A stretch of DNA of 64,000 bases, from assembly GCF_003020585.1 (NCBI RefSeq), contig NZ_PXUE01000006.1:62001-126000 (forward strand), written 5' to 3'. Below are positions 16,687 to 25,639 of this stretch, one piece after another; within the stretch, counting starts at the first letter, position 1; each line of letters opens with the position of its first letter. Below the pieces are notes generated by a model. The model had not been told where the DNA came from. It searched no databases and saw only the letters and a program-made list of their open reading frames with translations. The position numbers and the translations under genes were made by a program. The DNA comes from Chryseobacterium aurantiacum (GTDB taxonomy: Bacteria > Bacteroidota > Bacteroidia > Flavobacteriales > Weeksellaceae).

Positions 16687-19071
16687 TTAAAAATTATAAG
16701 AAAGATTCAGTCTGAAGTTGATTGGGTTCAAAGCTCTCCATCCATAATGAGTATATCCCCATGCTCCAGGATAGAATCCTACATAGTTGTAACGGTCTGT
16801 AAGATTGTTCACAAGAAATGATAGCTGATAATTATCTCTTTTATAGGAAACTCCAAGATCAAGTGTGAAATAATCATTGGGAAGATAGGGTTTTCCGGTA
16901 ACAACGGGCCACGCAGCTCTTTTAGCCTGATATTCGTATCCAAGGGAAAATCCAAGTCCCTCAAGATCTCCTTCCACAATCGTATATTTTAGCCATGCAT
17001 TAGTGATGTGTCGGGCGGTTCCGTATAGCATCCCTCCTACTTTTTTAGGATCATTATCTTTAGTCACTTTTGCATCAGTATAGGCATAGTTGAAGAGAAT
17101 GCTCCAGTTCTTGCTGATATTTCCATTCAGATCAAATTCAATTCCCTTGGAAGTGCTTTCTCCAGACTGTTCAAATAACCCCGGGTAATCTATTCCTGCG
17201 GAGGTAAGCATATTTGTTTTAGTAAGATGGTAGAAAGTAAGGTTAGTCATCAACTGTCCTTTAAACCATGTTTTCTTTAACCCTATCTCTTTATTTTTCC
17301 CATATGCCGGGTCGGCTGTATTTCCATTGAGAAGTTTTCCTGTTTGTTCTTCAAAGCTTTCATCATATAAACCGTAAATGGTAAATGTTGGTGACAACAA
17401 TCCTGTAACACTAAAACGTGGGGTTACTGCATTATTTTTCACTTGTTCACCCTTGCTGGCACCACTCGTTTTTACCGTAGAAGTGTAACGGAAGCCTGCT
17501 GCAACACGTAATTTATCTTCTATAAAACGTACTTCATCCTGAAGATGAATGGAGGTATAGGAGTATTCATTTAAATAATTCGCTCCACGCTCACGAAGAG
17601 ATTTTGAACGGTCATATTCCGGAATATCAGACTTTCTAAGGTTTCCATAAACAGGATTGTAAATATTGAATACCGGACCTACATTAGGTGAGAGCACTGA
17701 CCAGTCTGCCACATAGAATTTTTTTCCCATATCTATTCCTGCCAGAATGTTATGATTGATCTTTCCCGTTTCGAACTTACCCCGTGTAAATACCTGTCCT
17801 ATTGTTGATGTATTCAATGCATCATTGATACTGATCCCACGGTCTACATCTCCTCTTTTCCTTCCTGTAGCCGGATTATCTGCCAACGCAATGGTGTTGT
17901 ATTTTGCGTAGAGGGATTCTCCCTGCATTTGAGAGCGGATGTATCCAAATTGTCCGGTAATAAGCCAGTTATCATTAAAGTTATGATTGATCGTTCCATA
18001 GACGTTATGTTCCCATGAACGGGTTGGATCCATAATTGGATCTGAAAACGTAAAGGATCTTTTTAGCTCTTTAAAACCATCCAGACCATACACATATTTT
18101 GCAAATCCTCCCTGAAAATTATTTTGAGACAAAATATATTCGAAGGTGATATTGGTATTCTCTGATGCTAGGTATTTGAAAGAGGGATTAATAACAAATT
18201 GCTCATGTTCCACATACTGCTGGAATGAGCCTTTCTTTGCCCCCATCAGATTAAGTCTTCCCCAAAATTTACCATCCTTGCTCAATTTTTTTTCTACATC
18301 AGCCGTAGCACGATATAGATTATAACTTCCAAGGGTAAGCTGAATATTTCCCTTTTCTCTCCCTACAGGTTTCTTGGTCACAATATTATAAAACCCTCCT
18401 GGCTGTGTATTTCCCATCATAAATCCCGCAGGTCCTTTTACAAACTCTACACGATCCACAAAAGACATATCTTCACGAAGCGGACCGAAGCTTCCACTTA
18501 CATCCATACCATTTCTAAGATTGGAAGCCGAGAACCCACGTACAGCAATCCCTACACTTCCCTCTTCCTGATGGGTAATGGTACGTACACCACTTACATT
18601 TCTACTAAGTCCTTCAGCGGTGGTAAGAATCTGCTGATCACTCAGTAAGCGCTGGTCAATAACCTGAATATTCTGAGGGGTTACCAAAAGGTTTTCGCCT
18701 AGTCTTAAAGTAGAAGAAGGGATAGTCTTACGGTTTGCAGTAACATTTACGGCAAGAATTTGGTAGCTGTCCGTTATTTGTGTAAAATCATGAGTTATGC
18801 TGTCATTTTCCTTTAATGTGAATGAATAAGTATTGGTAACATCCGTATCATCAACCTTAAGTACATAATTTCCAACCGGCAAATTATTGAATCGGTAATT
18901 CCCATTTTCGTCGGTATAGGTTTCTGCCTGTCCGTTATTCAGGACAACCTTTACAGCCGGAATTGGCTTTTTTTGAGAGTTCACCACTTTTCCTGTAATC
19001 TGCGTAGTACTTTGTGCCCACATAACAGCCGGAAAAAGCAATGCGGAGAAAAGGAATTTGTTCTTATTCAT
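16687..19071 (-). CDS. TonB-dependent siderophore receptor
   Basis: 794 residues. A signal peptide ends near WAQ (residue 20). It is followed by a carboxypeptidase-regulatory-like domain (about 24-105), a plug with QVIDQRLLSDQQILTTAEGL and FVKGPAGFMMGNTQPGGFYNIVTKKP (typical of ferrichrome/coprogen-type receptors), and a barrel ending in RLNLSYNF. It should import a ferric siderophore across the outer membrane. PepSY protein 15517-16686 follows directly, and the AraC regulator 19170-20153 is divergent, a common arrangement for siderophore uptake loci. Confidence 0.93.
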   Translation of the reverse strand: MNKNKFLFSALLFPAVMWAQSTTQITGKVVNSQKKPIPAVKVVLNNGQAETYTDENGNYRFNNLPVGNYVLKVDDTDVTNTYSFTLKENDSITHDFTQITDSYQILAVNVTANRKTIPSSTLRLGENLLVTPQNIQVIDQRLLSDQQILTTAEGLSRNVSGVRTITHQEEGSVGIAVRGFSASNLRNGMDVSGSFGPLREDMSFVDRVEFVKGPAGFMMGNTQPGGFYNIVTKKPVGREKGNIQLTLGSYNLYRATADVEKKLSKDGKFWGRLNLMGAKKGSFQQYVEHEQFVINPSFKYLASENTNITFEYILSQNNFQGGFAKYVYGLDGFKELKRSFTFSDPIMDPTRSWEHNVYGTINHNFNDNWLITGQFGYIRSQMQGESLYAKYNTIALADNPATGRKRGDVDRGISINDALNTSTIGQVFTRGKFETGKINHNILAGIDMGKKFYVADWSVLSPNVGPVFNIYNPVYGNLRKSDIPEYDRSKSLRERGANYLNEYSYTSIHLQDEVRFIEDKLRVAAGFRYTSTVKTSGASKGEQVKNNAVTPRFSVTGLLSPTFTIYGLYDESFEEQTGKLLNGNTADPAYGKNKEIGLKKTWFKGQLMTNLTFYHLTKTNMLTSAGIDYPGLFEQSGESTSKGIEFDLNGNISKNWSILFNYAYTDAKVTKDNDPKKVGGMLYGTARHITNAWLKYTIVEGDLEGLGFSLGYEYQAKRAAWPVVTGKPYLPNDYFTLDLGVSYKRDNYQLSFLVNNLTDRYNYVGFYPGAWGYTHYGWRALNPINFRLNLSYNF

Positions 19072-19111
19072 AAATTGTTATTTAGAATTAGTTTAATTAA
19101 ATTTACGCTGG

Positions 19112-19131
19112 CAAAATTAGCGGTTGCTAAT
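19112..19131. promoter_or_regulatory. Siderophore-receptor promoter with overlapping palindrome
   Basis: A minus-strand -7 box TAATTTTG (19112-19119) overlaps the palindrome ATTAGC-GGTT-GCTAAT (19116-19131). It sits in the 98-bp divergent region between the receptor and the AraC gene, a good place for an operator read by the AraC protein or an iron regulator. Confidence 0.45.
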
Positions 19132-19169
19132 AGGAAAAACTTTTGAGTTTAGGATAAATACTTTAGATT

Positions 19170-20153
19170 TTGGGAGAACATGTACCGGAGCATACCATTG
19201 CAAAGCAGATTATGGATTTCTTCTCGGAAGAGAATAGCATTGGCGCGCACGAAACCTTTGTCAATGAACTAGGAAAATTCGAATCCTCAACATTGTATAA
19301 CGGAGATGAATTTCTGGTAAAGGAGTATCGGTCTTACTATGAGAAAGATTATACCATGAAGTTTCGAACAGAAGAAATAAAGTATATTGAGTTGGCTTTC
19401 TTTCTTGATGGTGCAGAGGTCATCAATGATTCTGTGAATGATCAACAAGGGGCCTATAAGCTGTATCATCATTATATTTATTTTACTCCGGAAAATGCTG
19501 ATATTGAAATTCATTTCCAGAAAGGAATCTCTTATAGAAATCTGGATATCTATGTCTCAAGGGATTATTTTCATGAATTGGCCGAGGGCAGCAACGCTTT
19601 ACAGAATTTCATCAAAAAGGTAGATCAGGAAAAGCAAGCAAGCCTTTTCCCCGATGGTCTTCCTATAACTCCACAAATGATGGGAATCCTGTTGGAAATT
19701 AAAAAATGCAAGCTAAAAGGATTTTACAGGGACTATTATATCAAAAGCAGAATTTTAAGCCTGCTTCTGCTCATTTTTGAATTTGCAAAAGATAAAAAAG
19801 AAACTGAATCTAAAAATAAAAGTTCCATTAATACCGTCGAGATTCATAAATTGATGGATATAAAGGATTTCATAGAAGGTAATCTGAAATCATTTTATAC
19901 CATTGAGCAACTCTCATTGAAATTTGGAATTAATGAGTTTAAATTAAAAAATGGCTTCAAGGAATTATTTGGAGATGGAGTTTTTCATTATGCTTCAAAA
20001 CTTAGAATGAAAGAAGCCCTCTATCTGCTTAAGAATTCTGATTTTTCTATAAAGGAAATTGCTTATCACCTTGGCTATTCATCACCGTCTTCTTTTAATG
20101 TTGCCTTTAAAAATGAAATTGGAATGGGGCCAAGTTATTACAGAAAAAATTAA
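19170..20153 (+). CDS. AraC-family transcriptional regulator
   Basis: About 327 residues if the TTG at 19170 is used; the first ATG in frame is at 19212 (313 residues), and I cannot decide between them. The C-terminal 100 residues hold the double helix-turn-helix of AraC proteins (IEQLSLKFGINEFKLKNGFKELFG and IKEIAYHLGYSSPSSFNVAFKNEIG). The N-terminal domain is a likely ligand or dimerisation region of no clear family. Divergence from the siderophore receptor suggests it activates that operon when the siderophore is present, as PchR-type regulators do. Confidence 0.88.
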   Translation: MGEHVPEHTIAKQIMDFFSEENSIGAHETFVNELGKFESSTLYNGDEFLVKEYRSYYEKDYTMKFRTEEIKYIELAFFLDGAEVINDSVNDQQGAYKLYHHYIYFTPENADIEIHFQKGISYRNLDIYVSRDYFHELAEGSNALQNFIKKVDQEKQASLFPDGLPITPQMMGILLEIKKCKLKGFYRDYYIKSRILSLLLLIFEFAKDKKETESKNKSSINTVEIHKLMDIKDFIEGNLKSFYTIEQLSLKFGINEFKLKNGFKELFGDGVFHYASKLRMKEALYLLKNSDFSIKEIAYHLGYSSPSSFNVAFKNEIGMGPSYYRKN

Positions 20154-20164
20154 AAATATCTGTT

Positions 20165-21367
20165 TTACATTTCATTATAAATTCTTGTCAATTCTGTCTT
20201 AATCCCTCTAAAATCTAAGCTATAGTCCAGATTTTGAGATAAACCTGTATTGATAACATAGATCAAAGATTCTCTTCTGTAAAGGAACTCTCCTTTGCCG
20301 AGTGATTCTTCTATATTATTGGTTTTCGCAAGCAGACATACAAGCTGGTAGTCCTTGTTAATGGCATCTGTCCTATTGCTTGGATGAGCTTTTGTGTAAT
20401 GTTGTGTTGGTGTTAATTTGATTAAGTTTTCAAGATAGTGAGCCAAAGATGGAAAATCTGATCTTGAGAAAATATGATGTACCTGGGTAGCCTCTCCATT
20501 GCTCCATTGATCTTTAATTTCACTTTCCTTATAGATCTTACGAATCATTTTCATGGCTTTTTGAATCATATAGTCAGAATAGGCACTACTTTGATCCATT
20601 AGTAATGATTCATGATCTTCTATCGCTTCATTTCTTGAGGTGTTTTTATTTTTCCCAGTATCTCTCCAGTTGGGACGATTGTACATTAAGTCTGTGTAAT
20701 AAAACTGGTTAGCAGATATTCTGCCCTTAGCCGTCCCTTGAATATTGTTCTCACATGCATAAACATTCAGAATCTTTGGAAAAATTCTATTGACCTCCGT
20801 TTCACCATTGATGGCAGTATTCCCAATGATAAATCTTTGAAATCTTTCTTTAAGCTCTACAAAATCATAATTATTAGCGGTTTTATTCTCGCACTTGTCT
20901 TTAAAATCTTCAAAATATTTAATTTGCCCGCTATCGGATAGTACTTTTACAAGATAATGATACAGGAAGATATAGGCATTTCTTTCCTTCATTGCTACAA
21001 ACTCCAGAATTACCTGGTTATTGATCCTGTAAAGGTTTCTTTTACCCTCTTTACGCATCGACAAAACATTTGCGTAGGCCAAAGTTCTTAATGGTTGTGA
21101 GGTAAATTTATCATATTCCTGCCGGGTAGTTTCATTCCCTGCATCCGGCTTATTAAAGATAGATTTTACATTATGATTAAAATAATCATCTGTCCAGATA
21201 TCGTCCTTGGTAAATTCAATATCTCTGTCTGCAACAAAATTAAGGACACAGTCTGCAATAATACAAAGGACATCAGGAGTTACCTTTTGATCCATGAATC
21301 TGGCATCTTTTGATTTTCTGACATCAAAATCAAAGAGAGCAAAAAAATCAGTAAATAATTTAATCAT
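20165..21367 (-). CDS. HNH endonuclease of the restriction-modification cassette
   Basis: 400 residues. The C-terminal third carries an HNH (beta-beta-alpha metal) motif: QVHHIFSRSDFP, then ENLIKLTPTQHYTKAHP, giving the His-His, Asn and His positions. The N-terminal 280 residues are charged and helical with no family I recognise; they may form the DNA-recognition part. The gene sits downstream of the fused methyltransferase, controller and Vsr genes on the same strand. It is therefore most likely the restriction enzyme. Its start overlaps a short ORF (21364-21450) by 4 bp. Site specificity cannot be read. Confidence 0.75.
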   Translation of the reverse strand: MIKLFTDFFALFDFDVRKSKDARFMDQKVTPDVLCIIADCVLNFVADRDIEFTKDDIWTDDYFNHNVKSIFNKPDAGNETTRQEYDKFTSQPLRTLAYANVLSMRKEGKRNLYRINNQVILEFVAMKERNAYIFLYHYLVKVLSDSGQIKYFEDFKDKCENKTANNYDFVELKERFQRFIIGNTAINGETEVNRIFPKILNVYACENNIQGTAKGRISANQFYYTDLMYNRPNWRDTGKNKNTSRNEAIEDHESLLMDQSSAYSDYMIQKAMKMIRKIYKESEIKDQWSNGEATQVHHIFSRSDFPSLAHYLENLIKLTPTQHYTKAHPSNRTDAINKDYQLVCLLAKTNNIEESLGKGEFLYRRESLIYVINTGLSQNLDYSLDFRGIKTELTRIYNEM

Positions 21368-21450
21368 ATCAGATCGTTTTCTCGTATGTTCTTTTTCCTG
21401 TATTGCTGTAAAGCTTTAGGAAAAGCAAATTCATCAAAAACCCAATTCAT
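21364..21450 (-). CDS. Small overlapping ORF before the HNH gene
   Basis: A 28-codon frame (MNWVFDEFAFPKALQQYRKK and eight more residues) ends in an ATGA overlap with the HNH gene start, a layout typical of translational coupling. It sits in the 180-bp gap after the methyltransferase. Another short frame just upstream (about 21452-21510, FIKFHFEDDYLIPEERYELGF) also reads like protein and could be joined to a MKAQKK start only by a frameshift in a run of seven A. It may be a real leader peptide, or the remnants of a decayed gene. Confidence 0.3.
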   Translation of the reverse strand: MNWVFDEFAFPKALQQYRKKNIRENDLI

Positions 21451-21547
21451 ATCTTTCTTCCGGAATCAGATAGTCGTCTTCAAAATGGAACTTTATAAAA
21501 ACATCTCTTTTTTTGAGCTTTCATTTCATCTGATATCCATAGTTTGA

Positions 21548-24055
21548 TTATTCCATGGTTTTTAAAAGACCAAAGAAAAATACGGAATTGTTATCAATAT
21601 TCAACGAGCGGGTACCATAATTTCGCGCCACTCTATAAAATTTTTCGAATTCTTTTGTTCCATAGTATTCCAGATCAGTTTCCGTTGGCATTCTGCTTCC
21701 GTTTTTCAATGTTAACAATGCAACTGAGCCGTCAGCAATTGTATTCTTGGGCAGGAAACTGGCTCTTGGGTAGTAAGTGAGATTAGGAACCATCACTACT
21801 CCCTCCTTGTTTAGGTATTTCGAAACCGCTAATTTCTCAGCATCATCAATATAGCTGTCGTAATTATCAATTTCTATGATCTGGTTGGTCCCAACATTTC
21901 GTGACTTTAAAACCCTGTATTTACCCCTCTCTTTTGTCAACTGCTTAGTGATCTGCCTGTCTCTGAAGCTCTGGAAAATATCAAATTTCATTTTATCAAA
22001 AATCTGGTCAAATTCTTCATTTCGGTACAGCAGCCAGTAGGGGAACTGAGCAGAAAATAAGTATTCTTTCTTGCTCTCTCTTACGGCTTCTGTAATATAG
22101 CTTTCAATTAAAATAGTCTCAGAAATCTTTTTTGCCGATGTTTCAAGCAAAAAACTAATGGTTTCTATTTTAACTCCTTTAAATCCCTTTTCTCCATAAT
22201 CACAAATCTTCAAAAGGTTTTGCTCTCTTAAAATCTCACGAGTCATGTTAAATTCAGGAGCATTAATAAGACTTTTAGGAACAATTAATGACACGAATTT
22301 CCCAATGGCAATCGCCTTTTCAATAAAGAAAGAAAACAGATTGTTTGTTTCTTTATTTTGGGACTGCCCTTTATAGATTGCCAGTAATTCCTGACTATTG
22401 GTAAGCTTTTTATAAGGTGGATTTCCCACTACAAGATCATACTTTACATCAAACTGATGGGTCAGAAAGTCCGCATTGATAAAGTTAAATTTAAACTTCT
22501 TCGGTAGCTTTAGGTGGCTCAGGATTTCCTTTAAAACCACAAAAGAATTCCCATCAATATCTACAAGATCAAAAATAACCTCGTCTTTATCTTCATATTT
22601 GTCTACAAGAAGCGGAATGAAGTTTCCAATTCCGACAGAAGGCTCCAAAATTCTGATCTTTTTTTTGCCTTTAAACTCAGGAAGGTCTTTTACCACAGTG
22701 AAAGCAATATCTTTTCTTGTAAAAAATGCAGCATTTTCCTGGCGGCTTGAGTTGGCATATTCCGCAATCTGATATATATTTTCAAGACCCAACTTCTTGA
22801 AATCAGATTGTATTAAAGAAATCAGATTCTTAGTGATGTGGAGTTCTTCTTTTTTTATAATCGTATTGAGCTCAGCAGCTGAAAGAAATTTTTGATTGAC
22901 AACCTCTTTAATTCTCCTGGCAATATTAGCAAAAACACCTGTAGGAACGGCTTCTCCTATACAATGTCTGATATTAAGTTCTTCTTTCTTCAAAAACTTT
23001 TTTTGCTCTTCAGCCTCTAATTCATTCAAGTTTTCCACAGGTACATTGGTCCATGTGAAGCTCTCCGGAATACTCATCATCAGCATCAATTCCCTAATAC
23101 TGAAAACCCTGTTTTCAGAGGGATGAACGGTATTCTGGCTGGCTAAAATATCATTTCTGGTGTGAACACAAGGACCCTCTCTGTCCCAAAACCAACGGGC
23201 ATATTTGTCTCCGTTCTTGCTTTTATTGAAAACAATTTCACCATCCTTTATCTGATGAGGAATTCTTTCCTTTTCTTCATTTTGAAAGGCAGATTCTCCC
23301 TCCTTTAATTTTTCAATCCACGGGAGCATTTTTACATCATACTCTCTGAATGAATGAAAAATATCATTTTCAGAAATGTCCCCCATGGTATTAAGTTTTT
23401 CCAGACCCTCAAAGAGTTCTCTTAATGTTTTAGGTTTTTGTTTCTGAGGAAAAATATCAAACGGGCTTATATTCTGCAAGTCTTTTCTGACACCAATCAC
23501 CAAGGTTCTTGTTCTGCTGGAATGGGCGCCATAATCTTTGAAATTAATTACTTTAGATAAAATATTGTAGTGTCCACCAAGGTTTTGTACAATGGCCTCG
23601 CCAATGGTTTTCTCTAATCCGTCTGTATCTGTACACGTTGTGGTTAAAAAGGCTCTTACATTTTCAAAGACAAAAAATCTTGGATTTACCTTTTTGGTAA
23701 TCTTGATGGATTCTACAACCAATGAATTTCTCCCTAATTCATCATTTTTTTTATGATTGGCAACAGACATCCCCTGACAAGGAGGCGTTGCGATAATAAT
23801 ATCGGGTTCAGAAATAGAATGTTTCTTTTTCCACATTTCTATTTCTGTAAATAATTGATACTGAACTTCCGCAGAAGTTATATCTCCGCCCAGGTATCCT
23901 GATTCATATTTACATTTTTGATTATGCTCCTGAATCTTTAAACGTTTTGAAAGCAGCTCATTCGTTGCAATGCATTCAAATCCGTTTTCTTTAAACCCAA
24001 AACAACCTACTCCTGCACTGCTGAATAAACTAATATAAGTTAGTGGCTTTTTCAT
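21548..24055 (-). CDS. Fused C5-cytosine / N6-adenine DNA methyltransferase
   Basis: 835 residues with two complete enzymes. Residues 1-385 are a C5-cytosine methyltransferase: motif I LFSSAGVGCFGF, catalytic PPCQG (91-95), ENV (131-133), motif VIII region near 290 and the terminal IGEAVPTGVFANIARRI (366-382). Residues about 440-835 are an N6-adenine methyltransferase: the AdoMet loop EPSVGIGNFIP (471-481), catalytic NPPY (545-548) and a long C-terminal region likely to recognise DNA. Type IIS systems such as Esp3I need one m5C and one m6A activity for the two strands of an asymmetric site, so an asymmetric target is expected here. It lies 3 bp after the controller gene. Confidence 0.92.
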   Translation of the reverse strand: MKKPLTYISLFSSAGVGCFGFKENGFECIATNELLSKRLKIQEHNQKCKYESGYLGGDITSAEVQYQLFTEIEMWKKKHSISEPDIIIATPPCQGMSVANHKKNDELGRNSLVVESIKITKKVNPRFFVFENVRAFLTTTCTDTDGLEKTIGEAIVQNLGGHYNILSKVINFKDYGAHSSRTRTLVIGVRKDLQNISPFDIFPQKQKPKTLRELFEGLEKLNTMGDISENDIFHSFREYDVKMLPWIEKLKEGESAFQNEEKERIPHQIKDGEIVFNKSKNGDKYARWFWDREGPCVHTRNDILASQNTVHPSENRVFSIRELMLMMSIPESFTWTNVPVENLNELEAEEQKKFLKKEELNIRHCIGEAVPTGVFANIARRIKEVVNQKFLSAAELNTIIKKEELHITKNLISLIQSDFKKLGLENIYQIAEYANSSRQENAAFFTRKDIAFTVVKDLPEFKGKKKIRILEPSVGIGNFIPLLVDKYEDKDEVIFDLVDIDGNSFVVLKEILSHLKLPKKFKFNFINADFLTHQFDVKYDLVVGNPPYKKLTNSQELLAIYKGQSQNKETNNLFSFFIEKAIAIGKFVSLIVPKSLINAPEFNMTREILREQNLLKICDYGEKGFKGVKIETISFLLETSAKKISETILIESYITEAVRESKKEYLFSAQFPYWLLYRNEEFDQIFDKMKFDIFQSFRDRQITKQLTKERGKYRVLKSRNVGTNQIIEIDNYDSYIDDAEKLAVSKYLNKEGVVMVPNLTYYPRASFLPKNTIADGSVALLTLKNGSRMPTETDLEYYGTKEFEKFYRVARNYGTRSLNIDNNSVFFFGLLKTME

Positions 24056-24058
24056 CGT

Positions 24059-24385
24059 TTAGAATTCTATTTCGGTTTGTTTTACGTTCATACTCCTCAT
24101 ATAATTAATTTTCTCCTTAGCTACATTCAAAGCTTCAGGCAAGCAATTGTATTTAAACATTTTTTTGGCAAATTGATCGCTAAAATATTCCACCTTCAGT
24201 TTTTCAATATCAAGATTAAAAACATCAGCCAACTTTTCCAATCGTCTTTCGTCAAAATCTCTTTTCCCGTTTTCAATTTTACTAAGGTTTGCAGAATCAA
24301 GCTCTAGTCTTGCCGCAAGCTGTGTTAAGGTCAAATGATTATTGTTCCTTAACTCTCTGATATATTCACCGAACATTACTTTCAT
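24059..24385 (-). CDS. Restriction-modification controller-like XRE protein
   Basis: 108 residues, with a Cro/CI helix-turn-helix in the first 65 (IRELRNNNHLTLTQLAARLELDSANLSKIENGKRDF). It has the size, position and phase of a C protein that times methyltransferase and nuclease expression. A 17-bp palindrome plus an extra half-site overlap its promoter (24390-24420), as expected for autoregulation. The methyltransferase follows after 3 bp. Confidence 0.85.
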   Translation of the reverse strand: MKVMFGEYIRELRNNNHLTLTQLAARLELDSANLSKIENGKRDFDERRLEKLADVFNLDIEKLKVEYFSDQFAKKMFKYNCLPEALNVAKEKINYMRSMNVKQTEIEF

Positions 24386-24389
24386 GGAC

Positions 24390-24420
24390 TTGTCAATTTT
24401 AACTTGTCAATTATTGACAA
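24390..24420. promoter_or_regulatory. Operator candidate of the controller protein
   Basis: A perfect palindrome TTGTCAA-TTA-TTGACAA at 24404-24420, with another TTGTCAA half-site at 24390-24396 in direct repeat 14 bp away. It starts 5 bp upstream of the controller ATG, so binding would block or set its own expression. Confidence 0.65.
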
Positions 24421-24502
24421 ATGTAATGCTTTTACACTTAAAATCTCTTCTTTTTTTGTTCTGTTTTGTATCAAAATAAAAGTAGAAAATAAGCGGAATT
24501 TA

Positions 24503-24937
24503 TTAGAGGAATGTATCTGAGGAATTAACAATATTACAATAGAGATTTTCAAGACTTTCCTTTCTGCAAAGGCTTCTGAGCGAACACTCCCAAACTACAA
24601 TGGTTTTGATTTTCTGAGATAAGAGAATCATTTCATTTCTGTAATCTCGATCTTTTGTTTTTTGAATCTTTTTACTCCACCAGGTTCTATTTGTCTTGGG
24701 TAAAATAAATAGGCTGCAATTCTCGTGGCCATGCCAAAAACAGCCTCTTACTTCTACTACGACGCCATACTTTGCCAAGTAAATATCAGGCTTCCCTGCT
24801 AGTTTATTTGGATGCAGGCTATACCTTAGCCCTTTTGAATGCAGAAATCTTCGTACCAAAAGTTCAGGCTTTGTATTCCTCCCTTTAATCATACTCATGA
24901 TATAGCTTCTTGAGTTACTTTCGTTTGGATTTGCCAT
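24503..24937 (-). CDS. vsr: Very short patch repair endonuclease Vsr
   Basis: 144 residues, the family length. Visible features are the N-terminal KGRNTKPELLVRRFLHSKGLRY, the catalytic Asp51 in GKPDIYL, the zinc ligand Cys66, His69 and His71 in GCFWHGHENC, and VVWECSLR with the late Cys. Vsr nicks beside T:G mismatches made by deamination of 5-methylcytosine, which fits the adjacent C5 methyltransferase. Oddly, the active-site His expected at position 64 (HGCFW) is Arg here (RGCFW). It lies upstream of the controller gene and reads the same way, 117 bp away. Confidence 0.92.
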   Translation of the reverse strand: MANPNESNSRSYIMSMIKGRNTKPELLVRRFLHSKGLRYSLHPNKLAGKPDIYLAKYGVVVEVRGCFWHGHENCSLFILPKTNRTWWSKKIQKTKDRDYRNEMILLSQKIKTIVVWECSLRSLCRKESLENLYCNIVNSSDTFL

Positions 24938-25081
24938 GGCTTACCATTATATTGTTTTGTATAACAATAAAATTACTACAATTCTATTAAGCTGTGCATT
25001 CTGGAAATTATTTTCTGAAAAAAAAGATAAAACAGAAATTATGATTATTAAAAGATAAAAATAATGAGCTGTTTTTAAAAT

Positions 25082-25116
25082 AAAAAACCCTCCGTATTAA
25101 AATACAGAGGGTTTTA
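25082..25116 (-). terminator. tRNA-array terminator, copy A
   Basis: A hairpin with the stem CCCTC/GAGGG extended by GTAT/ATAC and a T tract on the minus strand, just downstream of tRNA-Leu(TAA) copy A. A near-identical hairpin lies at 25435-25469. Confidence 0.75.
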
Positions 25117-25117
25117 G

Positions 25118-25201
25118 TACCCCGGGCGGGACTTGAACCCGCACGTTCTTACGAACACAGGATTTTAAGTCCTGCGTGTCTACCAGTTCCACCACCAGGG
25201 C
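25118..25201 (-). tRNA. tRNA-Leu (TAA), copy A
   Basis: 84 nt on the minus strand. The acceptor stem GCCCTGG pairs with CCGGGGT (G-U at the end). The T loop reads GGTTCAAGTCC, the anticodon loop CTTAAAA gives TAA, and a long variable arm marks a class II tRNA. Followed by the terminator at 25082-25116. Confidence 0.93.
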
Positions 25202-25255
25202 ATGGTGTGGGGCAAAAAAAATAGGATCTTAAGCAAATCCTACTTTTTCGCATGG

Positions 25256-25337
25256 TGCGGATGAAGGGACTCGAACCCCCACGCCTCACGGCACCAGATC
25301 CTAAGTCTGGCGTGGCTACCAATTACACCACATCCGC
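25256..25337 (-). tRNA. tRNA-Leu (TAG), copy A
   Basis: 82 nt on the minus strand. The acceptor stem GCGGATG pairs with CATCCGC, with TTCGAGTCC in the T arm, anticodon loop CTTAGGA (TAG) and a class II variable arm. Identical in the visible parts to the copy at 25640-25721. Confidence 0.93.
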
Positions 25338-25434
25338 TGATTATATTGATCTGCTTTCACAGATACAATCTATAATTCTTACAAATATAAGAATGTTTTT
25401 TTAATTTTAAAGAACTCTATACTCTCTATAAAAA

Positions 25435-25469
25435 CAAAAAACCCTCCGTAACGAAATACAGAGGGCTTT
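25435..25469 (-). terminator. tRNA-array terminator, copy B
   Basis: CCCTC/GAGGG hairpin with a T tract on the minus strand, downstream of tRNA-Leu(TAA) copy B, and a near-copy of the hairpin at 25082-25116. Confidence 0.75.
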
Positions 25470-25470
25470 G

Positions 25471-25554
25471 TACCCCGGGCGGGACTTGAACCCGCACGCC
25501 AAAAGAGGCACAGGATTTTAAGTCCTGCGTGTCTACCAGTTCCACCACCAGGGC
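25471..25554 (-). tRNA. tRNA-Leu (TAA), copy B
   Basis: 84 nt on the minus strand with the same body, anticodon TAA and acceptor stem as the copy at 25118-25201. The two differ mainly in the variable arm. Confidence 0.93.
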
Positions 25555-25562
25555 AGGTGTGG

Positions 25563-25635
25563 AGCGAAAAACGGGATTCGAACCCGCGACCCCAACCTTG
25601 GCAAGGTTGTGCTCTACCAGCTGAGCTATTTTCGC
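25563..25635 (-). tRNA. tRNA-Gly (GCC)
   Basis: 73 nt on the minus strand. 5' end GCGAAAATAGCTCAG, anticodon stem-loop CAACC-TTGCCAA-GGTTG (GCC), T arm GGTTCGAATCC, 3' end TTTTCGCT. It lies between the Leu(TAA) and Leu(TAG) genes of copy B. Confidence 0.93.
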
Positions 25636-25639
25636 ATAG

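Noticed and set aside
20165..21367. HNH gene as a homing endonuclease
   Set aside because: It sits in a coherent RM cassette with methyltransferase, controller and Vsr, not inside a host gene or intron.
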